Assembly (NCBI GenBank): GCA_018700055.1
Contig: JABISL010000053.1
Coordinates: 1-62,841 of the forward strand
Direction: 5' to 3'
Length of the DNA: 62,841 bases
Origin: a bacterium
GTDB lineage: Bacteria > Margulisbacteria > Marinamargulisbacteria > UBA817 > JABISL01
Made by a program: the position numbers and the translations under genes. Positions within the stretch are counted from its first letter, which is position 1. Each line of letters begins with the position of its first letter. Shown here one piece after another: positions 9,227-17,366 of the stretch. The notes under the pieces are model-generated. The model did not search any database, had not been told where the DNA came from, and saw only the letters and a list, made by a program, of their open reading frames with translations.

Positions 9227-10242
9227 GTAAATTGCTCCAAAGTGCGCAAGTCATTTTCATATAAAAGACGAATATCGGGTATCCGATATTTAAGCATCGC
9301 GAGACGATCAATTCCGGCTCCAAAGGCAAACCCACTGACTTGATCCGGGTCATAGCCTACAGACCGAAACACATTTCGATTCACCATTCCGGCCCCCATA
9401 ACCTCAAGCCATCCCGTATCCTTACACAAGGAACAACCATCACCGGCGCACATCATGCATTCAACATCCACTTCGACAGAGGGTTCCGTGAATGGAAAAT
9501 AACTTGGTCTGAGTCGAACCGTCTTGTCTTGACCAAATAATTCTTTTAAAAAATACTCCAGTGTTCCTTTTAGATCCGCAAACGTGATTTTTTTATCAAC
9601 CACCAAGCCTTCTACTTGATTAAACACTGGTGAATGAGACACATCCGCATCGCAACGAAAAACCTTCCCCGGAACCAGAAGTCTGAGTGGGGGCGTTTCT
9701 TTTTCCATCACATGAATCTGCACTGGCGAGGTATGGGTTCTTAATAAACGACCATCTTCTAGGTAAAACGTATCGTGCATATCTCGTGCCGGGTGATCAG
9801 CAGGAATATTTAACGCTTCGAAGTTATGAAACGTATCCTCTACCTCAGGGCCACTCTCAACTGAGTAGCCTACCCGCTTAAAAATCGCAGATACTTCATC
9901 AATCATTAACTGCAACGGATGTTTGGCACCCAAGGGACTCACCGTACTTGGCATGGTCACATCCACAGAGTCGGAGTTAAGTTGCGCTTCTAACATTAAC
10001 GCGTCTAGCGCTTGTCGCCGGGAATCCAGTTGATCACTCAATGTGGCCTTAACCGCATTAGCCAACTGCCCAAAAACAGGACGTTCCTCGGGAGACACAT
10101 CCTTTAGACCTTTTAATATCCCTGTTAACTGCCCCTTTTTACCAAGGACATCTACTCGAATATCATCTAAGTCTGCCATTGTATCGACTGACTGTATCGC
10201 TTGCTCAGTTGCTTTTTGAAGCTGTTCTAACTCGGATTTCAT
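9223..10242 (-). CDS. pheS: Phenylalanine--tRNA ligase alpha subunit
   Basis: This is the catalytic subunit charging tRNA-Phe. Class II motifs are visible: the N-terminal coiled-coil arm with LGKKGQLT, the motif-2-like segment RTHTSPVQIHVM, KVFRCDADVSHSPVFNQVEGLVVD, and the C-terminal GAGIDRLAMLKY. A cysteine-bearing CMMCAGDGCSLCKDTGW segment is normal for this branch of PheS. I chose the ATG at 10242 (MKSELEQLQ, 339 residues) because the 21 residues of the longer frame have no PheS similarity. The chosen start also sits eight bases from an extended -10-like sequence. Confidence 0.95.
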   Translation of the reverse strand: MKSELEQLQKATEQAIQSVDTMADLDDIRVDVLGKKGQLTGILKGLKDVSPEERPVFGQLANAVKATLSDQLDSRRQALDALMLEAQLNSDSVDVTMPSTVSPLGAKHPLQLMIDEVSAIFKRVGYSVESGPEVEDTFHNFEALNIPADHPARDMHDTFYLEDGRLLRTHTSPVQIHVMEKETPPLRLLVPGKVFRCDADVSHSPVFNQVEGLVVDKKITFADLKGTLEYFLKELFGQDKTVRLRPSYFPFTEPSVEVDVECMMCAGDGCSLCKDTGWLEVMGAGMVNRNVFRSVGYDPDQVSGFAFGAGIDRLAMLKYRIPDIRLLYENDLRTLEQFT

Positions 10243-10259
10243 AGTCCCTAATGATACCA
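10243..10259 (-). promoter_or_regulatory. Putative extended -10 for pheS, close to the start codon
   Basis: On the minus strand the sequence TGGTATCAT places a -10 hexamer (TATCAT, 10251-10256) eight bases before the pheS ATG at 10242, with a TGn extension. This predicts a transcript beginning at or within a few bases of the start codon. No good -35 is seen. The same spacing recurs at several other genes in the window. Confidence 0.4.
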
Positions 10260-10322
10260 AGTTGAGTCCCCGTAGACCAGCCTCCCGTAGACGGGCCATC
10301 CACACTCAAATTAAGCTCAAAC

Positions 10323-10351
10323 TTGATTCAAGACATATTCGACTGTAAACT
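10323..10351 (+). promoter_or_regulatory. Possible sigma-70-type promoter upstream of the small Ala/Thr-rich protein
   Basis: TTGATT (10323-10328) and TAAACT (10346-10351) are separated by 17 bases, each matching four of six consensus bases. A start near 10358 would give a leader of about 120 bases. That leader contains a six-base inverted repeat (CTAATT 10398-10403, AATTAG 10409-10414) and a short GC hairpin at the ribosome-binding site. The assignment is tentative. Confidence 0.35.
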
Positions 10352-10447
10352 ATTTAGTAAATTTAAGGTTTAAAAAATAAATGAAATTAAACACCATCTA
10401 ATTCCGATAATTAGGTGAGCGTACATAGAAATAAGAAAAGTTAATTG

Positions 10448-10460
10448 AGGGGACACCCCT
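10448..10460 (+). promoter_or_regulatory. Short GC hairpin directly 5' of the ribosome-binding site
   Basis: AGGGG (10448-10452) and CCCCT (10456-10460) form a five-base stem with a three-base loop. It lies just before the strong Shine-Dalgarno AAGGAG (10464-10469), which is seven bases from the ATG at 10477. A 5' hairpin in this position can protect an mRNA from decay or tune ribosome access; which applies here is not known. Confidence 0.5.
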
Positions 10461-10476
10461 AAAAAGGAGAATTATT

Positions 10477-10926
10477 ATGGCACAAGCAATAACAGGACTT
10501 AACTCAAAGGGAACAGCATCAGCAGCTCAAGCTACAGAAGCAATTGCACAAAACCCACTATCAACTATCGCAAAAGAAAACGTTGCGAACATTGAACAAC
10601 AACTAAACCAACCTGGCGTGACAGTTAGTTTTAATCAACAAACCAACACCCTAACAGCCAGCAAAGACGGTGGCGTCATTGGCCAAACTAACGTAAAAGA
10701 TACTCAAGTTACAAATACGACAGATGTTATCACCGAATTAGCCAAAGGATTAACCGATGCCATCGCTAACACCGCCAAAGCACAAAGCGCTGAAGCAACA
10801 ACAAATGCAGCGAAAAGTAGTAGTTCAGCCGCAGCATCTGAAACAGCTAGCCTTAGCGATCAATTAGCTACCCTTGCACCTCAAAAAGCAACAACTGTAG
10901 ACGTTGCGCCTAACGGACAAGCCTAA
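10477..10926 (+). CDS. Small Ala/Thr/Gln-rich protein of unknown function
   Basis: The 149-residue product is not a family I recognise. It is rich in Ala, Thr, Gln, Asn and Ser and has no cysteine and no tryptophan. It has no signal peptide or membrane segment. The N-terminal third (NPLSTIAKENVANIEQQL) looks amphipathic. A central stretch with VTVSFNQQTNTLTASKDGG could form a beta hairpin. The C-terminal half is an alanine-rich helix-like region followed by a probably flexible end. The strong Shine-Dalgarno sequence and the hairpins on both sides of the ORF suggest a stable, well-translated message. It stands alone, divergent from pheS. Confidence 0.75.
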   Translation: MAQAITGLNSKGTASAAQATEAIAQNPLSTIAKENVANIEQQLNQPGVTVSFNQQTNTLTASKDGGVIGQTNVKDTQVTNTTDVITELAKGLTDAIANTAKAQSAEATTNAAKSSSSAAASETASLSDQLATLAPQKATTVDVAPNGQA

Positions 10927-10939
10927 CCACTAAATCAGT

Positions 10940-10962
10940 CCCCCGCAGACCAACTGTGGGGG
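10940..10962 (+). terminator. GC-rich hairpin 3' of the small Ala/Thr-rich gene, without a U-run
   Basis: CCCCCGCAG (10940-10948) pairs with CTGTGGGGG (10954-10962) through nine base pairs, one a G-U, around the loop ACCAA. It starts 14 bases after the stop codon. The following bases are CATTCCC rather than a T-run, so it is not a standard intrinsic terminator. It may be a 3'-end stabiliser or a factor-dependent terminator. Confidence 0.55.
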
Positions 10963-11020
10963 CATTCCCATCTTGTCCAGCTCTAACAGAATCAGTAGAG
11001 CATGCTAAACTGGAGACACC

Positions 11021-12718
11021 ATGGCTGAAAAAATTAAGATTTTCAATGAAAAAGGAAAGATATCTAAGCAAATCGTAGATATTGCTTTTGATAAGGCGAT
11101 CACCAATCGCTTCAATACGCTTTCCGACTATCTAATTGATGCCAACTTAAAGGTTAACCCAAAAGAACTCGCCCTCCTCACCGATCGGGTTGAGAAAAAC
11201 GTCTACAAACAACTTTTTTATTATTCCCATTTGATGTATCACATCATGGAATCTAGTAATGACTGGGGAGAGCCAGGCGAACAGCAGGTCAAAATCGCAT
11301 TCTGTCGCAACCTATTAAAGGTAGATTCCAAGCGGACACTGTCTCAAGATGATGCATTAGCGTTCATGGAAAAGGTTGAAAAAAACCTCAAAGAGTTAGA
11401 CATACGAGACATTCTTCCTATCACAGCCAAAAGCCAACTCAAGAACTATATGTTCACTATTCTAGGGCGGCAAATACCCGCCTTCAAATCCCAAGAAATC
11501 GACCGTGTTCAGCGCTTTTGTGGATCCAAACGATTCTTGCATGGCGGACAGTTCGGCGCCGACCACGAATTCATACTTGGCGAAGGAAAGAAAACCCATA
11601 AACAAGGCTATGACATTTATTATGTCACCAAAGAAGTCTTACGTACGCCTAACAACGTCATGTCCATGGCAGCGATCATTGGCAACCGAAATATTTATAT
11701 TCGCATGGAATGCCTCAAAACTATTTTTGCACAAAAATGGATTCAAATGTTTGATTATAACGAGATGGAAAAAGAACAAATTCGCACCAATGATTATTGG
11801 AATGTCGCAGAAGGAATTAAACAAAAGGTCCTTCATTACTATGGCGTTAAGTCCCAAGACAGTCTTGAGAAACTGGAAAAAACATTCCTCGGCGATATGG
11901 CCGAAACCATTCTCTATCACGAATTGGGGCACGGAATCATCCAACATGACACACTCCCCCTAGAGTTAGGCGCTATTGGTGAGGCCACCAAACTCTATGG
12001 CGAAAACATATATACATCTATCCTAGAATTCCTTGCCGACTTCGCACCTCCACAGGATGATATTGTAGGACCAATCCACAATATGATCCGAATCAGCAAA
12101 AAAGATCGAAATCGCGCAATAAGAATGTACTTCATGTACCTATCTGATACTTGGTTCTTCAATACTGAAGACAAATATATGTATACCTACTCAGATATGA
12201 TGGCACTTATTCTTCTGCGCTACATTAGCCCAGACGGCGATGTTAATTTTGAACAACTGGAACAAGATATGCAGTTCCGAGACGATCGAATGAAAGAAAA
12301 ACAACTCACTGTGTTTGAACGCATCTACGAATTATTCGTATGGGATGCTAACGAAATCAAAAACATCATTGAGCACGCGACTTATTCAGTTGTGGACCAA
12401 AAACTGGACTACAAAAAGGTCCGGTCGCTCCTAGTAGACCAATTCAAAAAGAACGACGGTTTCGTTCATGAAGATACGTATGAATTCTTGGTTCCTTTTT
12501 GGACCAATATGATCGGATATATCCAACAGATCTCCGATTCCAAAAAACAACTGGAAGACTTCGTTAACAACCAAGAACGAAAGATCCTCATGAAAATGTT
12601 AATTTTATCGTGTGGCCGTAAAAAAGCCGAAGCTTACAACTACGATCACCGCAAATTCATTGTGGACCAAATGAAAGCACTTGGCATCACTGCCAAACCC
12701 CCTACTTTAACGTCTTAA
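11021..12718 (+). CDS. Putative zinc metalloprotease with HELGH motif, unknown family
   Basis: The 565-residue cytoplasmic-looking protein has no signal peptide. It contains YHELGHGI with HExxH at residues 300-304. An ExxxD (EFLAD, Glu336 and Asp340) lies 32 residues later. That spacing is what gluzincin-type metallopeptidases use for the third zinc ligand and its partner, so zinc peptidase activity is a reasonable inference. The sequence otherwise resembles no peptidase family I can name. It is rich in charged residues and predicted helices throughout. A GGAG sits five bases before the ATG. The 3' end overlaps the convergent hydrolase gene by 17 bases. Confidence 0.7.
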   Translation: MAEKIKIFNEKGKISKQIVDIAFDKAITNRFNTLSDYLIDANLKVNPKELALLTDRVEKNVYKQLFYYSHLMYHIMESSNDWGEPGEQQVKIAFCRNLLKVDSKRTLSQDDALAFMEKVEKNLKELDIRDILPITAKSQLKNYMFTILGRQIPAFKSQEIDRVQRFCGSKRFLHGGQFGADHEFILGEGKKTHKQGYDIYYVTKEVLRTPNNVMSMAAIIGNRNIYIRMECLKTIFAQKWIQMFDYNEMEKEQIRTNDYWNVAEGIKQKVLHYYGVKSQDSLEKLEKTFLGDMAETILYHELGHGIIQHDTLPLELGAIGEATKLYGENIYTSILEFLADFAPPQDDIVGPIHNMIRISKKDRNRAIRMYFMYLSDTWFFNTEDKYMYTYSDMMALILLRYISPDGDVNFEQLEQDMQFRDDRMKEKQLTVFERIYELFVWDANEIKNIIEHATYSVVDQKLDYKKVRSLLVDQFKKNDGFVHEDTYEFLVPFWTNMIGYIQQISDSKKQLEDFVNNQERKILMKMLILSCGRKKAEAYNYDHRKFIVDQMKALGITAKPPTLTS

Positions 12719-13460
12719 GAAACCCCTCTACAGATTGAGCAAACGTATCCGGCGTCTCAAGACAGCCAAAGTGCGTACCGGAAAACGTTTGAGACTCTAT
12801 TGCTTGATCCGGCCATAACGCTCTCATCGCAGTAAGTCCTTTTTGAATATAGGTATCCGAAAACACTTTGTCAGACTCAGTCCCGATGACCAACATCGGA
12901 CATGATGTACTTGCACTCAATAATAATGGCGCAGGCAATGCCAACAACGCCTTGGGAATAGAAGTACTTTGGTCCACAATCGCTGTCACCTGATTATCAC
13001 TTAATGTAGACTCGTTAAAAAACCGCTTACGAAACACCTTCTCAGGCATGGTATACGTTGACCGAAAAGACTGCGCTACAACAGATAGAATGACATCTAA
13101 TGAAGGGACTGGAACCGCCCAATCTTTAGGCAATAGCGGGTTCATCAAAACCATCCCCTTTATCCGATTTACTATGGGGAGATCTTCAATAACACTCAAG
13201 CACCTTAGCGACAAATAAGCCCCCCTACTATGAGAGACAAACACAATGTCTTTCTTAGAAAACTTATCCGTCAGTCGTCTCAGATACTCTAGTAACCCAT
13301 CCATCATTTCCTCATGGGTGCTTAAGCCTTCATGGGACCACAGAGACACATTTTCATCACCCATTATTCCACGAAAAGAGCTCAACAGCCCTGCATACAC
13401 AGATGGCGCGACACCATCCCCAGGCACAAATACTAAAATTTTATTAAAATTTGAAGACAT
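12702..13460 (-). CDS. Alpha/beta hydrolase (thioesterase/lipase-like)
   Basis: The 252-residue product has an N-terminal VFVPGDG strand-turn, a nucleophile elbow SHSRG (Ser78), a probable acid in GTESDKVF and a histidine in SGTHFG near the end. Together these give the serine-acid-histidine order of the alpha/beta-hydrolase fold. The arginine in the elbow (SxSRG rather than GxSxG) is less common. No signal peptide is seen and the substrate is unknown. Its start lies against a nested palindrome whose arm supplies the Shine-Dalgarno sequence (GGGAGGG, eight bases before the ATG), shared in mirror image with the divergent methyltransferase. Confidence 0.75.
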   Translation of the reverse strand: MSSNFNKILVFVPGDGVAPSVYAGLLSSFRGIMGDENVSLWSHEGLSTHEEMMDGLLEYLRRLTDKFSKKDIVFVSHSRGAYLSLRCLSVIEDLPIVNRIKGMVLMNPLLPKDWAVPVPSLDVILSVVAQSFRSTYTMPEKVFRKRFFNESTLSDNQVTAIVDQSTSIPKALLALPAPLLLSASTSCPMLVIGTESDKVFSDTYIQKGLTAMRALWPDQAIESQTFSGTHFGCLETPDTFAQSVEGFLKTLK

Positions 13461-13464
13461 TGCA

Positions 13465-13515
13465 TTGACCCTCCCGTACTGTAGGAGTATATTACAGTCA
13501 GATAGGGAGGGTCAA
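13465..13515. promoter_or_regulatory. Nested palindrome spanning a divergent intergenic region
   Basis: A perfect 11-base inverted repeat (TTGACCCTCCC 13465-13475, GGGAGGGTCAA 13505-13515) encloses a second six-base one (ACTGTA 13478-13483, TACAGT 13493-13498). Together they fill almost the whole 60-base gap between two divergent genes. Each outer arm reads GGGAGGG toward its own gene and so doubles as that gene's Shine-Dalgarno sequence. It could be a shared operator for a dimeric repressor, or an RNA structure that hides both ribosome-binding sites. Confidence 0.8.
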
Positions 13516-13520
13516 TAATC

Positions 13521-14909
13521 ATGTTATATAAAGTAATCGCTACGTCTTTGAATCTAGAAGCAGTATCATTTACAACACACCTACCTCCTCTACATCACAA
13601 GGCTGCCCTACCCCCTGTTCGCCGAACAGCCAACGTAGAAACCCAAACAAATGAATCTGACTTAGCGCGCCCAACAAAGTCGCTTCATGCGTCATCTAAC
13701 GAAAAAGGTCCTCCCAAAACAGTTATTGACTACTTACAACTTACAACTATTCCAGAACCTGAAGATGAAAACCATACCTCCATAAGAGTTAAACCCGATG
13801 CAGCACCACTAAAACCTAGCTGCATTGAATGGTTAGCCAGACCATTCGCTTCAAAAAAATACACCCAAGTCACTCCAAAAAACACCGAAGAGCCTGACGC
13901 AGAAGGAATAACGCCTAGCGAATGGTCCGCCTACTTTGATAGCTACGATAAGTTTTTAGCAATATTTAAACCCTATCAAGATCTAATGAAAACAACCGTC
14001 GATATAATAGAAAACCACTTCAAAACTCTACATCCAAACGCAACGCCAACAAGCACCCCCTTTGAAATACTTGATTTAGGATGTGGGTCTGGAAACTTAG
14101 CCGCTACCCTCCGAGAAAAGCATCAATCATTGGGCGCACCTAAATGGAACTTAACTGGCGTAGATTCAGCAAAAAAAGGAATAGAACTTTCTAAGAAAAA
14201 AGCAGAAGCTATGGACGCAAAATCAATTCATTTCAACTATTCTGAAGGTGACATCACTACTCCTAATTTTGGATCAACAGAAATTACTACTGATGCCAAA
14301 TATGATGTCATTAACCTCACCAATGTATGGTACGCACTCCCTGAGAATAAAAGATCATCTTTATTAGACGAAATGAAAGATCATCACTTAGCATCAAACG
14401 GAATCATTATCGTTAATGATCGACAGCGCCCATTCACAGGTGGAACACACTTATATGCTATTGGAATCCATTTAACCGAAGACCTCGCTAACTTTCCTCA
14501 TCAAGCATATACCCTAAAAAAAACCTGGAAAAATCTTAAAGAAGTCGCCGCATTCAACAAAAAAAGAGTCACCGACGGACCATGTAGTTTCCAATCCAAC
14601 GAAACGCAAGTCACTATGTTCAAAAAGAAAGGATTCACACACGTCCAGAAGCTCGATACTTACGGAAATACAACCATAATGAACGTCTATAAAGGGCCAA
14701 TATTAGAAGCTGAATCCGAACAAGAACTAGTTCCAACTTACGTCCCTGACGGAACCGCTTCCATGGATACCCATCGATCTGGTCAATCTTCAGACCCTTT
14801 ACCTACAATTGTGGACGCCATCCGAAACAAACACGGAAATGGAATGATCCGCGCTTATCCAACTGAAGACTCTAGAGACTCATCAACCCGCCGATCAAAA
14901 AAACATTAA
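13521..14909 (+). CDS. SAM-dependent methyltransferase with long disordered ends
   Basis: The 462-residue product contains a class I methyltransferase core beginning near residue 130. Motif I is ILDLGCGSGN (Asp185), which binds S-adenosylmethionine. A post-I acidic position follows in LTGVDSAKKGIEL. Motif IV/VI-like segments YDVINLTNVWYALP and GIIIVNDRQRPF come next. The first 120 residues and the last 60 are polar, proline-rich and probably disordered. The substrate is unknown. The gene diverges from a hydrolase across a nested palindrome, so the two may be co-regulated. It ends five bases before the convergent mreB stop. Confidence 0.8.
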   Translation: MLYKVIATSLNLEAVSFTTHLPPLHHKAALPPVRRTANVETQTNESDLARPTKSLHASSNEKGPPKTVIDYLQLTTIPEPEDENHTSIRVKPDAAPLKPSCIEWLARPFASKKYTQVTPKNTEEPDAEGITPSEWSAYFDSYDKFLAIFKPYQDLMKTTVDIIENHFKTLHPNATPTSTPFEILDLGCGSGNLAATLREKHQSLGAPKWNLTGVDSAKKGIELSKKKAEAMDAKSIHFNYSEGDITTPNFGSTEITTDAKYDVINLTNVWYALPENKRSSLLDEMKDHHLASNGIIIVNDRQRPFTGGTHLYAIGIHLTEDLANFPHQAYTLKKTWKNLKEVAAFNKKRVTDGPCSFQSNETQVTMFKKKGFTHVQKLDTYGNTTIMNVYKGPILEAESEQELVPTYVPDGTASMDTHRSGQSSDPLPTIVDAIRNKHGNGMIRAYPTEDSRDSSTRRSKKH

Positions 14910-14914
14910 ATTAC

Positions 14915-15949
14915 TTAATGCGTCAAATTAGCGCGTAACGACGGTAACCAGTAGTCCATATTCTCAAGGACCACTCCCGTTCCTAACGCAACACATGATA
15001 AGGGATCATCCGCCATGTGAATTCTAACCTTCGTCTCATGATAAAAGTGCTTAGCTAAACCGAATAACAGAGAGCCTCCACCCGTTAAAAGTATCCCGCT
15101 TTCTACAATATCAGAAGAGAGCTCTGGCGGAGTCTTTTCCAAGGTCCTACGTAACGCTCCCAGAATTTGACTTACCGGTTCCGAGACCGCTTCTCGGACT
15201 TCCGTGGCCGTCAACGTAAATGTCTTAGGGAACCCTGTTAGTAAATCTCTACCTGTGACCGACATCGTTTTTTCTTCAGAAAAAGGACTCGCGGATCCGA
15301 TTTTAATCTTCACTTTTTCAGCCATTCGCTCACCGATCAACAAATTATAGTTTTTGCGACAATGAGAGATAATGGCCTCATCAAATTCATCACCGGCGAC
15401 TCGTATAGACTCAGAAACAACAATCCCGCCAACAGAAAGAACCGCAACCTCAGTCGTTCCGCCACCGATATCGACAACCATATGACCTGTGGGCTCTGTT
15501 ACGGCCACACCCGATCCAATAGCCGCGGCCATAGGCTCTTCAATCAAATACGTTTCTTTGGCCCCAGCCAAACGCGCCGCATCCAATACCGCCCGTTTTT
15601 CTACACTAGTAATCCCATAAGGAATACCAACCAAAACACGAGGGCTCATTAATCGGCGACGATCTTTTACACGATCAATAAACCAGCGAATCATCGCTTC
15701 CGTAGTTTCAAAGTCAGCGATCACACCATCTCTCATTGGACGAACGGCAATAATGTTACCTGGCGTTCGGCCAACCATGCCACGTGCCTCTTCACCAATT
15801 GCCAACACCCGACCTGACTTACGATCTAAGGCTACAACTGACGGTTCTCGCAGAACAATCCCATCGCCTCTAACATAGACAACGGTATTAGCCGTTCCTA
15901 AGTCGATCCCGATATCAAATGATAATAACTTGCTCAGTTTCTTAAACAT
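14915..15949 (-). CDS. mreB: Rod shape-determining protein MreB
   Basis: MreB is the bacterial actin that guides lateral wall synthesis in rod-shaped cells. The 344-residue protein has the amphipathic N-terminus MFKKLSKLLSF expected for membrane binding. Phosphate-1 is GIDLGTANTVVY, phosphate-2 is MVVDIGGGTTEVAVLS and the adenosine motif is SGILLTGGGSLL. Length and spacing are normal. It follows maf by two bases in a Nudix-cutA-maf-mreB string on the minus strand. No mreC or mreD follows, because the next gene is convergent, so those must be elsewhere. Confidence 0.98.
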   Translation of the reverse strand: MFKKLSKLLSFDIGIDLGTANTVVYVRGDGIVLREPSVVALDRKSGRVLAIGEEARGMVGRTPGNIIAVRPMRDGVIADFETTEAMIRWFIDRVKDRRRLMSPRVLVGIPYGITSVEKRAVLDAARLAGAKETYLIEEPMAAAIGSGVAVTEPTGHMVVDIGGGTTEVAVLSVGGIVVSESIRVAGDEFDEAIISHCRKNYNLLIGERMAEKVKIKIGSASPFSEEKTMSVTGRDLLTGFPKTFTLTATEVREAVSEPVSQILGALRRTLEKTPPELSSDIVESGILLTGGGSLLFGLAKHFYHETKVRIHMADDPLSCVALGTGVVLENMDYWLPSLRANLTH

Positions 15950-15951
15950 GA

Positions 15952-16527
15952 TTAAGGCACTATATCATAGCCAGATAGCAATGAATACACACTCGTTATC
16001 GGCAAACCAATAACAGTATCCAATTCACCTGACACCAACTCCGCATATCGCCCCTGAATATCCTGAATCCCATATGCACCCGCTTTATCCATCACATCGT
16101 AGTCCGTCAATAATTGATCAATGTCACCAAGTGATAACGCGTTAAACCGAACCGTCGATTCGGCTGTTATTACACGCTTGGTCCCAAGAACCGTATCCCA
16201 TAAGGCAATACTAGTCATCACCTGATGATCCTTCCCAGATAAAAGACTCAGTGTTTCTACGGCATCTTCTCTAGACAAAGGCTTACCCAAAACTCTATCT
16301 CCCAGAACGACCACCGTATCCACGCCCATAACAAGCCCACTGTACCCCTCTCCTGAAGCCTCCGCCTTTGCCAAAGCCAAGCCTTCCAACTGAGACTTAA
16401 GTGCATCCCCCCCCTCCAATTCAGGCTCCTCAAGTAAGCGATTAGAAATCACTATGAAGGGAATCCTTGCGGCTTGCAACAACTCAGATCGACGTGGCGA
16501 CGCAGACGCCAAATACAATTGTGTCAT
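15952..16527 (-). CDS. maf: Maf-like nucleoside triphosphate pyrophosphatase
   Basis: Maf proteins hydrolyse non-canonical or pyrimidine nucleoside triphosphates to monophosphates and have been linked to septum control. The 191-residue product opens with the signature LASASPRRSELL. It carries the central GVDTVVVLGDRVLGKP and the C-terminal DKAGAYGIQDIQGRYAE, where the catalytic aspartate and tyrosine-containing loop lie. It sits between cutA and mreB with very short gaps. The maf-mreB pairing is common in bacteria. Confidence 0.95.
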   Translation of the reverse strand: MTQLYLASASPRRSELLQAARIPFIVISNRLLEEPELEGGDALKSQLEGLALAKAEASGEGYSGLVMGVDTVVVLGDRVLGKPLSREDAVETLSLLSGKDHQVMTSIALWDTVLGTKRVITAESTVRFNALSLGDIDQLLTDYDVMDKAGAYGIQDIQGRYAELVSGELDTVIGLPITSVYSLLSGYDIVP

Positions 16528-16533
16528 TCTAAA

Positions 16534-16857
16534 TCACCTACGCGTCTGACCAGACACCCAATCTAAATAATCTAACGAGCCATCACTAATGGGAACCACA
16601 ACACATTCAGGTATATCATAAGAATGATTGGCCCTCAAATAGACTTGAACCTCAGGGACACGCTCTTGAGTAGTCTTAATATGCAACACCCACTCTTCAT
16701 CTCGCTTTAGAGATCCATCCCACAAATAAGTACTGCAAACCGGCCCAATCTCTTGGACACACGCCGCCAACTTAGAAGTGACCAAATCAGACGAGGCTTT
16801 TTGAGCCGCATCTCGATTGGGATAACTTGTCATAACTAAACACCACTTACTATTCAT
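16534..16857 (-). CDS. cutA: Divalent-cation tolerance protein CutA
   Basis: The 107-residue protein matches the CutA1 trimeric ferredoxin-like fold. Features are an opening strand CLVMTSYPNRDAAQ, CVQEIGPVCSTYLWDGSL, a DEEWVLHIKTT strand and the histidine-bearing HSYDIPECVVVPI. The role in metal handling is established only loosely for the family. Its start overlaps the upstream Nudix stop by four bases, so the two are translationally coupled. Confidence 0.93.
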   Translation of the reverse strand: MNSKWCLVMTSYPNRDAAQKASSDLVTSKLAACVQEIGPVCSTYLWDGSLKRDEEWVLHIKTTQERVPEVQVYLRANHSYDIPECVVVPISDGSLDYLDWVSGQTRR

Positions 16858-17270
16858 AAGCGACTTTGGTGCTCACTAAAAAAAGCCTTATCCTTAGGAT
16901 GCGTTAACAACGTTATCACCTTTGATTTAGACACCCACTTAGCTACAGGGTGAGCTGGATCTATCGGCTTTACCGCCATAGAAGAACATCTAAAAACAAA
17001 AAAGGTAATCTCCTTCAATTCAGAGTGATCATCCTGACCATCCCATCCTATCTTATAGCGCTTATAAGAAGGTAGCTCAGTGATTAGTGTCAAACATTCA
17101 GGAGAAACGCCGGCCTCCTCATATATTTCTCGCTTAGCCGCCATCAAAGCATCTTCACCAGGGTCTATGTGCCCTTTAGGCAGAGACCAAACGCTATTTG
17201 CTTGTTCCACTACAAGGATTTCTCCCCTTAGGTTGATCACTATTCCCCCCGCACTACTTGTATGTGCCAT
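16854..17270 (-). CDS. Nudix hydrolase (Ap4A hydrolase-like)
   Basis: The 138-residue product carries a complete Nudix box: GHIDPGED at the start, then REIYEEAGV, matching Gx5Ex7REUxEExGU for Mg2+-dependent cleavage of a nucleoside diphosphate linked to another group. The SAGGIVINLRGEILVVEQ opening and WSLPKGHIDPGE resemble the bacterial (asymmetric) dinucleoside tetraphosphate hydrolase/ADP-ribose group; the exact substrate is not decidable. It appears to be the first gene of the mreB operon. The Shine-Dalgarno-like AGGGG lies four bases upstream, and the gene is divergent from the SPOR-domain gene. Confidence 0.88.
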   Translation of the reverse strand: MAHTSSAGGIVINLRGEILVVEQANSVWSLPKGHIDPGEDALMAAKREIYEEAGVSPECLTLITELPSYKRYKIGWDGQDDHSELKEITFFVFRCSSMAVKPIDPAHPVAKWVSKSKVITLLTHPKDKAFFSEHQSRL

Positions 17271-17366
17271 AACACCCCTCTAGAACCGACAACGTTTGGG
17301 CATACTAACATGATCATAGCTATGCTACTATTAAACACAATCCCAACAAGTACTGAGGAGCCTAAA

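Noticed and set aside
10477-10926. Possible RebB/killing-trait (R-body) protein, because of Ala/Gln-rich small size
   Set aside because: The conserved NxQITDAVTQ-type opening of that family is absent, and no other R-body gene is nearby.
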